Assembly: GCF_000344805.1 (NCBI RefSeq)
Contig: NC_020453.1
Location: forward strand, 1,736,001-1,800,000
DNA: 64,000 nt
DNA from: Bradyrhizobium oligotrophicum S58
GTDB lineage: Bacteria; Pseudomonadota; Alphaproteobacteria; Rhizobiales; Xanthobacteraceae
Direction of reading: 5' to 3'
Of this stretch, positions 49,473-58,835 are shown one piece after another. A program made the position numbers and the translations under genes. The notes beneath the pieces were generated by a model that saw only the letters and a program-made list of their open reading frames with translations, was not told where the DNA came from and did not search any database. The stretch's first letter is position 1. The number at the start of each line of letters is the position of its first letter.

Positions 49473-50333
49473 CTAGTTCAGGCTGATCCCCGCGAGCGGC
49501 GTGCCATCGGCGCCGTTGTTGCTGATCTCGTTGTTCTTGTAGGACGAGACGGATCCCCCGCCGGTCTGCAGCACGCCGCTGGCATTGCCCTGGATCACGG
49601 AATTTCCCATGATGATGATGGCCCCGTTGCCGCTCGCCAGCACGCCGGTGCTGTTGAACTCGGAGATGAGCCGGTCGAGAAACACGCCCATGCCCGGCTT
49701 TCCGGCCGGCACCGTGGCCGATATTCCGGCATTGGTGTTCAGATTGGTCTTGGTGTTCGAGACGAGCACGCTGACCGAGTCGGTCGAGTTCGCGGTCGAG
49801 ACCGTGATGCCGAACGCGGACACCTTGAGCGTCGAGTCCGAGATCACGGCCTGCGCTGCGCTGGTCGGCGCGATTGCAATGGCGCTCTGCGAGAAATTCT
49901 CGATCGTGCAGTTCTCGACGATGAGCTTTCGGCCGGTCCGGAAATTGATGCCGTTGAGGCCGAGCGTCGTGCCGGCTCCGTTGATGCTCAAATTGCGGAG
50001 GATGACGACGTCGGCCGCGCCGGCATTGACGTTGATGCCGTTGGTCGCCGACGCCAGGATCGACGCCAACGTCCCTCCGCCATCGATCGTGATCGACTTG
50101 GTGATCGTCACCGCGCCGTAGCCGCCGGGATCCAGCACATCGATTTCGCCGCCGGCCGCGGTCTTGGATATCGCGCCAGCGAAGGTCTTGCAGGGCGCCG
50201 TACGGCTGCACGGGTTGACGTCGTCGCCGACGCCGGACACCCATGTCCGCGTCGCCTGCGCGTGCGCGCCCGTCGAGGCAAGGATCAACAGTGCGGCGCA
50301 CAAATATCCGATCGAAGAAATGAGCTTTCGCAT
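49473..50333 (-). CDS. Secreted right-handed beta-helix protein
   Basis: The 286-residue protein has a signal peptide (residues 1-25, ending AHA) and a series of short strand repeats typical of pectate-lyase-like beta helices (SITIDGGGTLASIL, NLSINGAGTTLGLNGI, NCTIENFSQSAIAIAP, SEFNSTGVLASGNGAII, SVIQGNASGVLQTGGG). No catalytic residues of a defined lyase could be recognised. It is probably secreted and may bind or cleave polysaccharide. It has no operon partner. Confidence 0.78.
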   Translation of the reverse strand: MRKLISSIGYLCAALLILASTGAHAQATRTWVSGVGDDVNPCSRTAPCKTFAGAISKTAAGGEIDVLDPGGYGAVTITKSITIDGGGTLASILASATNGINVNAGAADVVILRNLSINGAGTTLGLNGINFRTGRKLIVENCTIENFSQSAIAIAPTSAAQAVISDSTLKVSAFGITVSTANSTDSVSVLVSNTKTNLNTNAGISATVPAGKPGMGVFLDRLISEFNSTGVLASGNGAIIIMGNSVIQGNASGVLQTGGGSVSSYKNNEISNNGADGTPLAGISLN

Positions 50334-50644
50334 GAGTGCTTCCTTTGAAATGCCGAATGTGAAGAAATAGCCGACCGCAGAGTATTAGTCTATGAAAGCA
50401 ACCAGAGCGTTCATCGAAAACGGCGAGGCCAAAATAGCACAACTCGCAAGATGGAATGGCCTCCGGCCACGACGTGGTGGGAATTCATGACGGCGCGGGC
50501 AAGACCAGCCATACACATTCGGCGGGCCTCCGCCTCTCCCGTTGATTGAGTGCATCTTGATTCAATTGTCGTCATTGGCCGCGCGGCGTCATGGGCGGCC
50601 GGGGAGGGAGACGTGTCCGCATCGGTCGCGGGTCCTCGCTTGCA
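50334..50644. other. Intergenic region with no recognised gene
   Basis: About 310 bases between the beta-helix gene and the MFS gene on the same strand. The part around 50370-50460, upstream of the beta-helix gene, is less GC-rich and is probably its promoter region. Nothing else was identified. Confidence 0.35.
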
Positions 50645-51976
50645 TCACACGATCCGCGCCAGCAGCAGCGCCGTCGCGGCCGCCACCAGCGCCGGAATGG
50701 CCGCTACGACGAACAGCGTCTCGACGTCGACATGGCTCGCCAGCATCGCGCCGCCGATCAATGGTCCGACGATCGAGCCGATGCGTCCGATGCCGAGCGC
50801 CCAGCCCATGCCGGTGGCCCGGATCGCGGTCGGATAATAGGTCGCGGTCAGCGCATTCGCGGCGATCTGGCCACCGACGATGCAGAAGCCTGCGGCGAAG
50901 ATCGCGATCGTCACCAGCGCAATCGCGTGGCCGCTCACGCCGATCGCCGCCACCGCGATCGCGGCGCCGAGATAGGTGAGGGCGAGCGCGCGAAACGAGA
51001 ACCGGTCGATGATGCGGCCGAGCGCGAAGGTGCCGACCACGCCGCCGACCTGCAGCATGGCGCCGATCGCGGCCGCTGATGACACCGACACGCCGAGATC
51101 GTTCAGCACCGTCGGCAGCCAGTTCGACAGCAGATAGAGGTCGAGCAGGCTCATGAAGAACACGACCCAGAGCAGCAGCGTGGTGCCGGCGCGGCGTTCG
51201 GCAAACAGATGGGCGACCGGCAGGCCGGGAAGACGCGGCTCCGCCAACACGAAGCGGGTGTCATCAGCGGTGCGCAGCGTCGGGTCGACCTGCCGCAGCA
51301 GCGTAGCGACGTCGCGGTCACGGCCGCCCGCCAGCGCGAGATAGCGGATCGACTCCGGCAGCGAGACGGCGAGCAGCGGCGTCAGCAGCAGCGGCACCAG
51401 ACCTCCGACCAGGAACACCGCGCGCCAGCCGAAGGCGGGTATCAGTGCCGCCGCGAGCAGCCCGCCCAGCGCGGCGCCGATCGAGAAGCCGGCGAACATC
51501 GCCATCACCATGGTGGCGCGGCGCCGATGCGGCGCCAGTTCGGAGGTCAGCGCCACCGCGTTCGGCATCGCGCCGCCAAGGCCGAGACCGGTGAGGAAGC
51601 GCAACGCGATCAGCGAGGTCGCATCCTGCGCCAGCACCGTCGCCAGCGTGCCCAGGCCGAAGGCGGCAGTGGCGATCACGATGATCCGCTTGCGCCCGAC
51701 CCGGTCGGCGAGAGTCCCGAAGGCGATCGCGCCGAGCATGAGTCCGAACAGCCCGGCGCTGAACACCGGCCCGAGCGCGCCGCGTGTCAGCTTCCACTCC
51801 TGCGCCAGCGCCGGCGCGACATAGCCGATCGCCTGGGTGTCGAAGCCGTCGACGAACAGCACCGCAGCACAGATCAGGAGCACGCGGATCTGGAATTTGC
51901 CGATGGGCAGCCGGTCGATGAGCGCGGGCACGTCGATCTCGGCGAGCGACGATCCCTGCTTGCGGTCGATCTCCAT
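50645..51976 (-). CDS. MFS transporter of the aromatic acid:H+ symporter type
   Basis: The 443-residue protein has twelve hydrophobic segments and the AAHS family pattern: LFVDGFDTQAIGYVAPALAQ, FGTLADRVGRKRIIVIATAA, and LRFLTGLGLGGAMPNAVALT. Members such as PcaK import 4-hydroxybenzoate and similar acids. It is divergent from an FAD-dependent aromatic hydroxylase gene, which supports uptake of an aromatic acid. The start is at 51976 with GGACACGCGG upstream. Confidence 0.87.
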   Translation of the reverse strand: MEIDRKQGSSLAEIDVPALIDRLPIGKFQIRVLLICAAVLFVDGFDTQAIGYVAPALAQEWKLTRGALGPVFSAGLFGLMLGAIAFGTLADRVGRKRIIVIATAAFGLGTLATVLAQDATSLIALRFLTGLGLGGAMPNAVALTSELAPHRRRATMVMAMFAGFSIGAALGGLLAAALIPAFGWRAVFLVGGLVPLLLTPLLAVSLPESIRYLALAGGRDRDVATLLRQVDPTLRTADDTRFVLAEPRLPGLPVAHLFAERRAGTTLLLWVVFFMSLLDLYLLSNWLPTVLNDLGVSVSSAAAIGAMLQVGGVVGTFALGRIIDRFSFRALALTYLGAAIAVAAIGVSGHAIALVTIAIFAAGFCIVGGQIAANALTATYYPTAIRATGMGWALGIGRIGSIVGPLIGGAMLASHVDVETLFVVAAIPALVAAATALLLARIV

Positions 51977-52213
51977 CCGCGTGTCCTTCCCCTTGGGCGA
52001 TGCTGATTATGATTTTCACGAACGATCTCGCATAATGAGATGACGTTCAAGCGGAACGCGTAGCACGGAGATGCAAATGCGTTGCGGCATCAGCCCGCCG
52101 GCTGCCGCGGGGTCTTCGACCAGCCTCATTAGTTCCCGTGATATCGACTATTGACGCTCCTGCACCTGGGCTGGGAGAAAGGCCGCCGGGACTGGTAGCC
52201 GAAGAGGACCCGG

Positions 52214-53815
52214 ATGCGGAAGCAAGCAGATACGACAGCACCGGTGGTGATCGTCGGCGGAGGGCCGGTCGGCTTCGGCCTCGCGATTGATCTCGGCCTG
52301 CGCGGCATCAGATCCGTCGTCATCGAGCGCCATCTGGCGCCGGTGCCGATCCCGAAGGGGCAGAACCTCACCCAGCGCACGATGGAGCACTTCCATTTCT
52401 GGGGCGCGGAGGATGCGCTGCGCGCCTCGCGCACCATCCGTCGCGAATACGGCATCGGTGGCATGACCACCTACCGCACGCTGTTGAGCGGCATCGCCCA
52501 TGACTGGCTGCAGCGTGAGCTGGTGCGGCCATTCTACTACACCGACAATGAGCGGCTGCCGCAATATGCCACCGAGGCCGTGCTGCGGCAGCGCGCGGCC
52601 GAGATCCCGGCGATCACCACCCTGATCGGCTGGACCGCCACGGCTGTTCGCCAGGATGAGCTCGGCGCCGAGACCGACATCGTCGATGCCGACGGCAACC
52701 GTCGCACCTTGCGCTCCGATTTCGTGGTCGGCTGCGACGGCAGCCGCTCGCTGGTGCGCGAGCAGGCCGGCCTCACCCAGACCAAGTCCGATCACGACCG
52801 GCTGATGGTGCTATTGGTGTTCCGCTCGACCGGGCTGCACCAGCTGCTCGAACGCTATCCCGGCAAGTCGTTCTACAACGTGCTGCATCCGGAGCTCGAC
52901 GGCTATTGGAAGTTCTTCGGGCGCGTCGATCTCGGCACCACCTGGTTCTTCCATGCGCCGGTGCCCGCCGACACGACGCGCGACAATTTCGACTTCCAGC
53001 GCTTCCTGCACGAGGCCGCCGGCGCCGAGTTCGACGTCGCCTTCGACCATATCGGTTTCTGGGATCTCCGCTTCGCGGTCGCCGACAGCTATCGCCAGGG
53101 ACGGCTGTTCGTCGCCGGCGACGCCGCGCACAGCCATCCGCCCTATGGCGGCTATGGGATCAACAGCGGCTTCGAGGACGCGGCCAATCTGTCATGGAAG
53201 CTCGCCGCGACCCTGCAGGGCTGGGGCGGGCCGGGCCTGCTCGACAGCTACAGCGCCGAGCGCCAGCCGGTGTTCGCCTCGACGGCGCGCGATTTCATCG
53301 AGCAGTCGATCTTCGTCGATCGCGATTTCCTGCGCCGGCATGATCCGGCACGCGATCTCGCCGATTTCGAAGCTGGATGGGAGGAGCGCCGCTCCGGTGC
53401 GCGCGCCGAGGTCAACGCGTTCGAGCCGCACTACGAAGGCTCGCCTATCGTGCACGGTCCCGACGGCGCCCTCTGCAGCGCGGTCGGCCGCCACGCTTTT
53501 CCGGCGCGCGCCGGCCACCATCTCACCCCGCAGGTGCTGTCGACCGGCCGCAACGTGTACGAGGAGTTGGGCTCCGGCTTCACCCTGATCGAGCTCGGCG
53601 CCGGCGATGCCGGGATCGCCTTCGCCCGCGCGGCCTCCGATCTCGGCGTGCCGCTCAAGGTCATCAGCGATACGCCCGCGGGCGGACGCGAGAAGTATCA
53701 GGCGAAGCTGGTTCTGATCCGCCCCGATCAGTTCATCGCCTGGGTGTCGGATGGCTTGTCGGATGACCGGTCCGAGCCGGCGCGGGTCCTGCAGCGGGTG
53801 GTCGGGGCGGGGTGA
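52214..53815 (+). CDS. FAD-dependent aromatic hydroxylase (PheA/TfdB/MhpA-type monooxygenase)
   Basis: The 533-residue flavoprotein has the dinucleotide motif VVIVGGGPVGFGLAIDLG, the DG motif VGCDGSRSLVREQAGL, and the GD motif RLFVAGDAAHSHPPYGGYG followed by NSGFEDAANLSWKLA, the hallmark of class A flavin monooxygenases that hydroxylate phenolic rings with NAD(P)H and oxygen. A C-terminal thioredoxin-like domain is present (VLSTGRNVYEELGSGFTLIE and on), as in PheA/TfdB. It is divergent from an AAHS-type transporter. The substrate is unknown. Confidence 0.88.
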   Translation: MRKQADTTAPVVIVGGGPVGFGLAIDLGLRGIRSVVIERHLAPVPIPKGQNLTQRTMEHFHFWGAEDALRASRTIRREYGIGGMTTYRTLLSGIAHDWLQRELVRPFYYTDNERLPQYATEAVLRQRAAEIPAITTLIGWTATAVRQDELGAETDIVDADGNRRTLRSDFVVGCDGSRSLVREQAGLTQTKSDHDRLMVLLVFRSTGLHQLLERYPGKSFYNVLHPELDGYWKFFGRVDLGTTWFFHAPVPADTTRDNFDFQRFLHEAAGAEFDVAFDHIGFWDLRFAVADSYRQGRLFVAGDAAHSHPPYGGYGINSGFEDAANLSWKLAATLQGWGGPGLLDSYSAERQPVFASTARDFIEQSIFVDRDFLRRHDPARDLADFEAGWEERRSGARAEVNAFEPHYEGSPIVHGPDGALCSAVGRHAFPARAGHHLTPQVLSTGRNVYEELGSGFTLIELGAGDAGIAFARAASDLGVPLKVISDTPAGGREKYQAKLVLIRPDQFIAWVSDGLSDDRSEPARVLQRVVGAG

Positions 53816-53932
53816 GGACCGCCGCCTCGCTCGTATTCAGCGTCTACGGCTTTTTGCGTCTGAGGAACCTTCGTAGTCGTAGCTCGACGAGTTGCGGTCC
53901 GAATAGACAACGTTCATCGATTCGCCGTCGAC

Positions 53933-54175
53933 CTAGTTATCCAGGCCAAGCTTTGACCGAACGTGGTTCCGGAGAAGAACCTTGAGTTCAGTCATCTCAC
54001 TGAAGCTTGCGGTTGGATGAAGAAGGCGCGTCTCCGTTAGTATCCATTGCGACACTCGCGGCTCTATTGCCTTATATCGCGTCTCGCCAACAATGTACGC
54101 GTTCCAGCAATCCGAGTTCGATTGTAGCTTCTGGATTAATCTCAGCACGTCTTCTTCAATCCAATTGCAGGCCAT
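53933..54175 (-). CDS. Small hypothetical protein
   Basis: The 80-residue protein, starting at ATG 54175 (MACNWIEEDVLRLIQKL), has an evenly mixed composition (Glu, Lys, Trp, Asn) and no shadow-type bias, and lies in a region of visibly lower GC than the flanking FAD hydroxylase gene. No family was recognised and no ribosome site stands out. It may be a transferred or orphan gene. Confidence 0.4.
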   Translation of the reverse strand: MACNWIEEDVLRLIQKLQSNSDCWNAYIVGETRYKAIEPRVSQWILTETRLLHPTASFSEMTELKVLLRNHVRSKLGLDN

Positions 54176-55117
54176 CCAAACCCCCACGATTGAAATTTCA
54201 CGCGCGGCGCATCGGTCTGCGCCCCGCAATCTTCGTCTGGTTGATGTCGGCAGGGCCTTTTGACGACGAGAACACGCACACCTCGGCACTGCCTGCTGGA
54301 GTCAGTTTCGCCCTTGAATTACGGTGACCGACTGGAGTGCACTTAATAGCGCCTCAGCCGAGTCGCTTGCACCTCAATCCTCCACCTCCGTGCTCAATTG
54401 GCTGTAGTGGCGTCCAATGCTCCCCTCGATATATGTATGGGATGTTGCACTTCAAATTGGAATCCGCCCACCACCCAGTTCCATGTTTCAATTCTTGATT
54501 GTAGTGCGGGCGCGCCTAGTGTTGCCGTCGCTGACTTGGGGTAACCCAGATTTTCTTCCGACGATTTCAGGTAGTTTAGTAGCGGCCATTGCAGCCGCCG
54601 CATTGGGAATAACGATGTCTGTAACATATGCGGCCGCATTGAATGTCCTGCTGAATAGCGTCGGCTTGCATCTCCTCCGACGATCGACGCTCGATCAACT
54701 GACCTCCGCCGCCTGCAACGGGCACATGATCGAATCGGACACGAAGCCGTTGCCGGCCCCTGCCGACGATGATCCCGCCTTGGATGATCCCGTCTTGGAT
54801 GACCCCGCCTTGCGCGCCAACGCAGACGCGCACAATTTTCGCAAGGTCGCGCTGGCCGGAGAGCAGATGGAGCAGGTCACCGAAATTATCGTGTCTCACT
54901 TGAGGGGTGCAGTCCAGCACTGTCACCGTAGCCCACCCCTGGTCAGTCTTGACCACCTCTTGGCGGGTTTCCGCCGGTTAACTTTTCCGAGAAGTGATCT
55001 GTATTGATCAGCATGTTGGAGTGCGAGGGTCAAAGCTATTCCCCATCACTGGCCAGTCGCAGGCTCCATCGGTGACTGGGAGCAACGTGTTCAGGTCCGG
55101 CCCAGGGGAGTAACGTC
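54176..55117. other. Gene-poor region with low confidence frames
   Basis: About 940 bases. A frame at 54417-55007 on the plus strand is open for 196 codons and contains a hydrophobic stretch and the repeat DDPALDDPVLDDPAL, but has no ribosome site or family match; minus-strand frames in the same place (54576-54956) look equally unconvincing. The region looks like decayed or non-coding DNA. Confidence 0.3.
54910..54927. repeat. Copy of the CAGTCCAG/ACTGTCACC motif
   Basis: CAGTCCAGCACTGTCACC matches 17 of 18 bases of the palindrome centre at 49427-49444 and ends with the same GTCACCGTA as the palindrome at 58778-58804. Confidence 0.5.
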
Positions 55118-55327
55118 ATGAGCCTGTTGTCCGAGCCACTATGTCCCAAGTGCCGGAGACCCACAATCTTGGCACGTATCACGCCTGGTACGTCTGATTT
55201 TGGTATCCGAACGTTCAAATGCCCCGCCTGTGAAGAAATTCATCAGCGGGTCGTCGGATTCGTCGATCCAATGAAATCGCAAACGATCGCGGGCTGGTTG
55301 CGCGGTGAATTGGTAGCGCCGCTGTAA
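55118..55327 (+). CDS. Small zinc-ribbon protein, conserved hypothetical
   Basis: The 69-residue protein has two CxxC pairs (CPKCRRP and CPACEEI) that would bind one zinc ion, and the pattern ITPGTSDFGIRTFKCPAC followed by DPMKSQTIAGWLRGEL. Small proteins of this kind recur in Bradyrhizobium genomes. The ribosome site GGGGAGTAACGTC precedes the ATG. Function unknown. Confidence 0.72.
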   Translation: MSLLSEPLCPKCRRPTILARITPGTSDFGIRTFKCPACEEIHQRVVGFVDPMKSQTIAGWLRGELVAPL

Positions 55328-55391
55328 GGCTCCCAGTGTCGCGTGTGTTTCAAGGACGCGTCTCTGGGAACCAGAAATCCCTTAGATAGAA

Positions 55392-55775
55392 CTAGAAGAT
55401 CTGAGAGGCTAGCTCGCGGAGTATCGAGGAGATGCTGTCATAGCCATACGGCTTAGGCAGAAATCTGCTGCCCTCCGGTAAATCGGCTTCTTTGAACGCA
55501 TGATGTCCTGAAGTCGCGATGATCTTGATCGGCGGCCAGCGGCCACGCACGAAGTGCGCGAGCTTCAACCCATCCATTGATCCGGCCATCTGGATATCGG
55601 TAAAGACGACATGGATATCCGGGCGCGCTTCCAGGATAGCAATCGCCTTGTCCGCGTTGCTGGCTTCAACGACGTCGAACCCTGCGTCCGCGATCATTTC
55701 CGCCGCGTTCGTTCGGAGCAGCAATTCGTCCTCGACAACAAGGACAACGAGCCGCCTATCTGTAGAAATGGCCAT
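55392..55775 (-). CDS. Single-domain response regulator (CheY-like)
   Basis: The 127-residue protein is a lone receiver: VVLVVEDELLLRTNAAEMIA, phospho-Asp in VVFTDIQMAGSMDGLKLAH, the switch Thr in IIATSGHH, and the Lys in FLPKPYG. No output domain is present. The FTDIQM-GSMDGLKLAH block is almost identical in the receiver of the nearby hybrid at 56633-57823, so the two may share a phosphorelay. The ATG at 55775 is the probable start; a GTG at 55850 would add 25 residues of uncertain origin. Confidence 0.82.
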   Translation of the reverse strand: MAISTDRRLVVLVVEDELLLRTNAAEMIADAGFDVVEASNADKAIAILEARPDIHVVFTDIQMAGSMDGLKLAHFVRGRWPPIKIIATSGHHAFKEADLPEGSRFLPKPYGYDSISSILRELASQIF

Positions 55776-56207
55776 TATCGATGCACCTGCCGTGGAACCA
55801 AGCGATGATGGGGGCCTTCGTTCCGTGCAGAGTTGTATAATATTGCTCACTTTCCGGAAGACCGCATCACCTCCATCGCCTGGCTAAGACCGGTTGCCTC
55901 GGTCGTCTCCTGCCGCCGGCCCCGGCAACAGTGCCTGTTCCTCCGATCAGCAGAGAAGGGCTGCCCAGGTTTAGCCGCGCGTCGCATCTGTTCCGTCTGG
56001 CCGAGGGGCCTTTTCGGAAGCGAGCAACGCGTCCGCGATTCCGGGCCTTCCCAATTAGCGGGCCTCACGCGTCCAATCGGCAAGTTATTGGCAACCCAGT
56101 CGCCAACGCCGGGGGGCTGCGGAACTGGAACAACTTCTTGTTGTGGTGGTTGTCAACATGATCTCCGTGAGTAGAGAGATCGAGACGACCTGGGGCAGCA
56201 AATCAAA
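55776..56207. promoter_or_regulatory. Divergent region between the lone receiver and the small secreted protein gene
   Basis: About 430 bases. No gene with support. Frames on both strands have no family resemblance. It should contain the promoters of the two divergent genes. Confidence 0.35.
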
Positions 56208-56459
56208 ATGATCAATTCATTCGCAGCCCTCGGAACTTTCGCGCTTCTGGGAACGCTGGCAATTGCCTTGCCCGGTTTTGCACCCAAGCTCGAAGCGAGA
56301 GAGGTCGCCGTGTTAGCCAAGGGAGACCGGCTGGCAATCAGGACTGCGTCCGTCAATTGCCTGGCGCAGACATGGCCGAACTTCACCACCTCCTGTTTGC
56401 AAAATACGAGTTCAAGCCGAAAGATCGCGGAAGCTCGCTTGGTGACGGCCGACCGCTAA
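56208..56459 (+). CDS. Small secreted hypothetical protein
   Basis: The 83-residue protein has a signal peptide (about residues 1-30, MINSFAALGTFALLGTLAIA then LEAREV) and a short mature part with two cysteines (VNCLAQTWPNFTTSCLQN) and an Ala/Arg-Leu-Val-Thr end. Similar small proteins with the pattern CxAQxWPNxxxSCL occur in Bradyrhizobium genomes. The Cys pair may form a disulfide. No named family. Confidence 0.55.
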   Translation: MINSFAALGTFALLGTLAIALPGFAPKLEAREVAVLAKGDRLAIRTASVNCLAQTWPNFTTSCLQNTSSSRKIAEARLVTADR

Positions 56460-56632
56460 GGCGCCGAAAACGACCATCGTCCAGCATACGATGCTTCGTA
56501 GCGCGTCTGAAGACAACGGTCTGATAAGTGCCCACTTGCGAACTGAGGCTTCGTACGACGTCTGAACCGGCCGACGCGAACTCATGGCGATGCCGTGAAA
56601 CGCACTGTTCTTCCCTCTTTTCCAAGGTTTGC

Positions 56633-57823
56633 ATGGCCACCGATTCACCTGAAATGCCAAAAGTCCTCGTTGTCGAGGACGAAATGATGCTGCGTATGCG
56701 GGCGGTGGATATTGTGGAAGATGCCGGGTTCTCTCCCGTGCAAGCCGTCGACGCCGACCAGGCGCTCTCTATTCTCGAATCGCGCTCTGACATATCGCTC
56801 CTCTTTACCGATATTCAGATGCCCGGCAGCATGGATGGGCTGAAGCTCGCCCACGCGGTGCACGACCGCTGGCCCGCCATCAAGATCATTTTGGTTTCCG
56901 GCCAAGTTGAGCCTTCCGACGCAGATAGGCCCCAAGACAGCCGCTTCTTTGGCAAGCCGCTAAGCAATGCCCAGATGATCGCCGAACTGCAGGCGATGGT
57001 CGGTGCGGGCGCACTGACGACGATTCCAGACGCGTCTCTGTTGCCGACAGATAAGAACGGCTACAGCCCGGAGGCGATCGAACTTGAGCGAATATCCGCT
57101 CAGGAGGCCGCGCTCTCCGCAGAGAACGATAGCCTTCGCCTCTTGCTTGAGCAGGCCAATATCGATGCCAAGGCCTTGCTCACGCAGTCCTCAATCGATG
57201 CAGAGGAGCGCGATGCCGCAGACAAGTTGCAGAAGCTGATCGTGGGCGAACTCCATCATCGCATAAAGAACAATCTCGCGACCGTGAGCGCCATCGCGTC
57301 GCAAAGCTTTCGGACCACGACCAGCATCGAGCATGGGCAAAAGGCCATGGAAGGCCGGTTGCTGGCGCTATCGCGCGCGCATGATTTGCTGATGCAAGTC
57401 AGTTGGTCGAATGCCAGCCTTACCCGCACCGTGAGCGGCGCAACCGAGCCGTTCGACAGTCAGGGAAACAGACGGTTCCACTTCAATGGGCCGGATATCA
57501 AGGTGGCTTCGAGTGCCGTAATTGCCCTCGCCATGACGCTCAATGAACTTTGCACCAACACGATAAAATTTGGTGCACTATCAACCCCCGCTGGCAGCGT
57601 GGAAGTCGCTTGGAAGATAGATGAGGACAAGCAGCGGCTTTGCCTGACGTGGACGGAACGCGGAGGTCCGCCCGTTCGGCCGCCTACGCGAAGCAGCTTC
57701 GGGACGCGCATGATGCAATCCCTCGGTCAGCAGCTGCATGGCCAGGTGCAGCTTTCTTATGAACCGGCCGGTTTGATCTACTCGCTGGATGTACCGCTCA
57801 GCTCAATCATCGCGAAAGCTTGA
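56633..57823 (+). CDS. Hybrid protein: receiver domain plus HWE-family histidine kinase
   Basis: The 396-residue protein has an N-terminal receiver (VLVVEDEMMLRMRAVDIVED, phospho-Asp in LLFTDIQMPGSMDGLKLAH) and a C-terminal HisKA_2/HWE kinase: LIVGELHHRIKNNLATVSAI with the acceptor His, then ALAMTLNELCTNTIKFGALS and VAWKIDEDKQRLCLTWTERGGPPV in adjoining parts. HWE kinases are abundant in alphaproteobacteria, often in light or general stress signalling. The receiver nearly repeats that of the lone receiver at 55392. The ATG at 56633 is used; 56654 is an alternative. Confidence 0.87.
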   Translation: MATDSPEMPKVLVVEDEMMLRMRAVDIVEDAGFSPVQAVDADQALSILESRSDISLLFTDIQMPGSMDGLKLAHAVHDRWPAIKIILVSGQVEPSDADRPQDSRFFGKPLSNAQMIAELQAMVGAGALTTIPDASLLPTDKNGYSPEAIELERISAQEAALSAENDSLRLLLEQANIDAKALLTQSSIDAEERDAADKLQKLIVGELHHRIKNNLATVSAIASQSFRTTTSIEHGQKAMEGRLLALSRAHDLLMQVSWSNASLTRTVSGATEPFDSQGNRRFHFNGPDIKVASSAVIALAMTLNELCTNTIKFGALSTPAGSVEVAWKIDEDKQRLCLTWTERGGPPVRPPTRSSFGTRMMQSLGQQLHGQVQLSYEPAGLIYSLDVPLSSIIAKA

Positions 57824-57911
57824 GCCAAGTCGTCGATCCGGTTCTCAAGTATGTTGAACAGGCTCGAGAACTGAGCGCAAACGAGATCTTATCGCCTTTC
57901 GGATCAGTCAA

Positions 57912-58649
57912 ATGATAACGATTAAATTGCGCGCGCTGGTAATGACGATCCTTCTCGCAACCATTGGAGCCGCAAGCGCCAAGGCGGAGTGTGAGATCGC
58001 CGACGCCAAGCTGGAAGAAGCCATACAGCAAAATCCCAAGCTGCGTGGTCCCGCCAATAGTCAGTCGGTTCGCGATCTCAGAAGTTTGCGGGATGCCGCA
58101 TTCACGCTCCGATCCTACGGGCGTCAGGAGGACTGCGAGCGTCTTCTGGCAAACATCCGCGAATTGATAGCCGGGCCGCCGATGGGCTCGTTGGGCGGCA
58201 ATGACGAGGAAGAGGCCGATAAGCAAAACCTGGCGCGCGAGCCGAGAGTTAAACGCGGAGCGGCGCAGGGCAGTCGTGACAAGAAAGAAGCGAGGCCGCT
58301 TTCAAGGATTGATGAACTCACCCCCGGCTTGAGGACGGACGAAATGATCGGAGCGGAGGTCCGCAGCTCCGACGACAAAATTGTCGGCGAGGTTAGAAAT
58401 ATCGTTTTCGGCACCAAAGATGGCCGAGACTACGCGATCGTCGCTTCTGGCGGCTTTTTCACAACGGGTAAGGACAGCATCGTCGTGCCGATCAAATCGC
58501 TCAAAGTGACGCAGGATCGGTCGAGCTTCTTTCTTCCGATTTCCAGAGAGATCGTGAAAACTGTGCCACTCATGCCTGATCAGGACTATTCGTGGCTGTC
58601 GGATAAAAAGTGGCGCAGCCACAACGATGGGTTTTTTCAAGGACGCTGA
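57912..58649 (+). CDS. Secreted PRC-barrel domain protein
   Basis: The 245-residue protein has a signal peptide (about 1-24, ending SAKA), a helical middle part with charged residues (about 30-140), and a C-terminal PRC barrel (about 140-225): MIGAEVRSSDDKIVGEVRNI, DYAIVASGGFFTTGKDSIVV. PRC-barrel proteins often bind RNA or act in photosynthetic reaction centre assembly; a secreted form is of unknown role. The start at 57912 is the first ATG of the signal peptide. Confidence 0.75.
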   Translation: MITIKLRALVMTILLATIGAASAKAECEIADAKLEEAIQQNPKLRGPANSQSVRDLRSLRDAAFTLRSYGRQEDCERLLANIRELIAGPPMGSLGGNDEEEADKQNLAREPRVKRGAAQGSRDKKEARPLSRIDELTPGLRTDEMIGAEVRSSDDKIVGEVRNIVFGTKDGRDYAIVASGGFFTTGKDSIVVPIKSLKVTQDRSSFFLPISREIVKTVPLMPDQDYSWLSDKKWRSHNDGFFQGR

Positions 58650-58777
58650 CTACAGATGAAAAATCTGGGTTCAGACCTTTGATATTTTCGGGGTCTGCTA
58701 ACCTGGACGGCGTCCTTGCTTATTGAAAACAACGCATTTCCGCTGTCTGGCGATGTGCGGCTGGATCAGGTCAGGGA

Positions 58778-58804
58778 GAACTACGGTGACAGTCACCGTA
58801 GTTC
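58778..58804. repeat. Perfect 13-bp palindrome next to the integrase gene
   Basis: GAACTACGGTGAC and its complement are separated by one A. It lies 31 bases past the stop of the integrase gene and shares GGTGACAGT/GTCACCGTA with the palindromes at 49415-49451 and 54910-54927. It could be a terminator-like hairpin or part of a recombination site. Confidence 0.6.
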
Positions 58805-58835
58805 ATCTATATCGCCGTCTTCTTTAGCTAAGCAC

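Noticed and set aside
48355..50442. A 695-codon minus-strand frame crossing the membrane protein and beta-helix genes
   Set aside because: It has no start context and is out of frame with the beta-helix gene, which has a signal peptide and clear repeats.
54417..55007. A 196-codon plus-strand frame in the gene-poor region
   Set aside because: No ribosome site, no family match, and equally open minus-strand frames; kept only as a low-confidence note.
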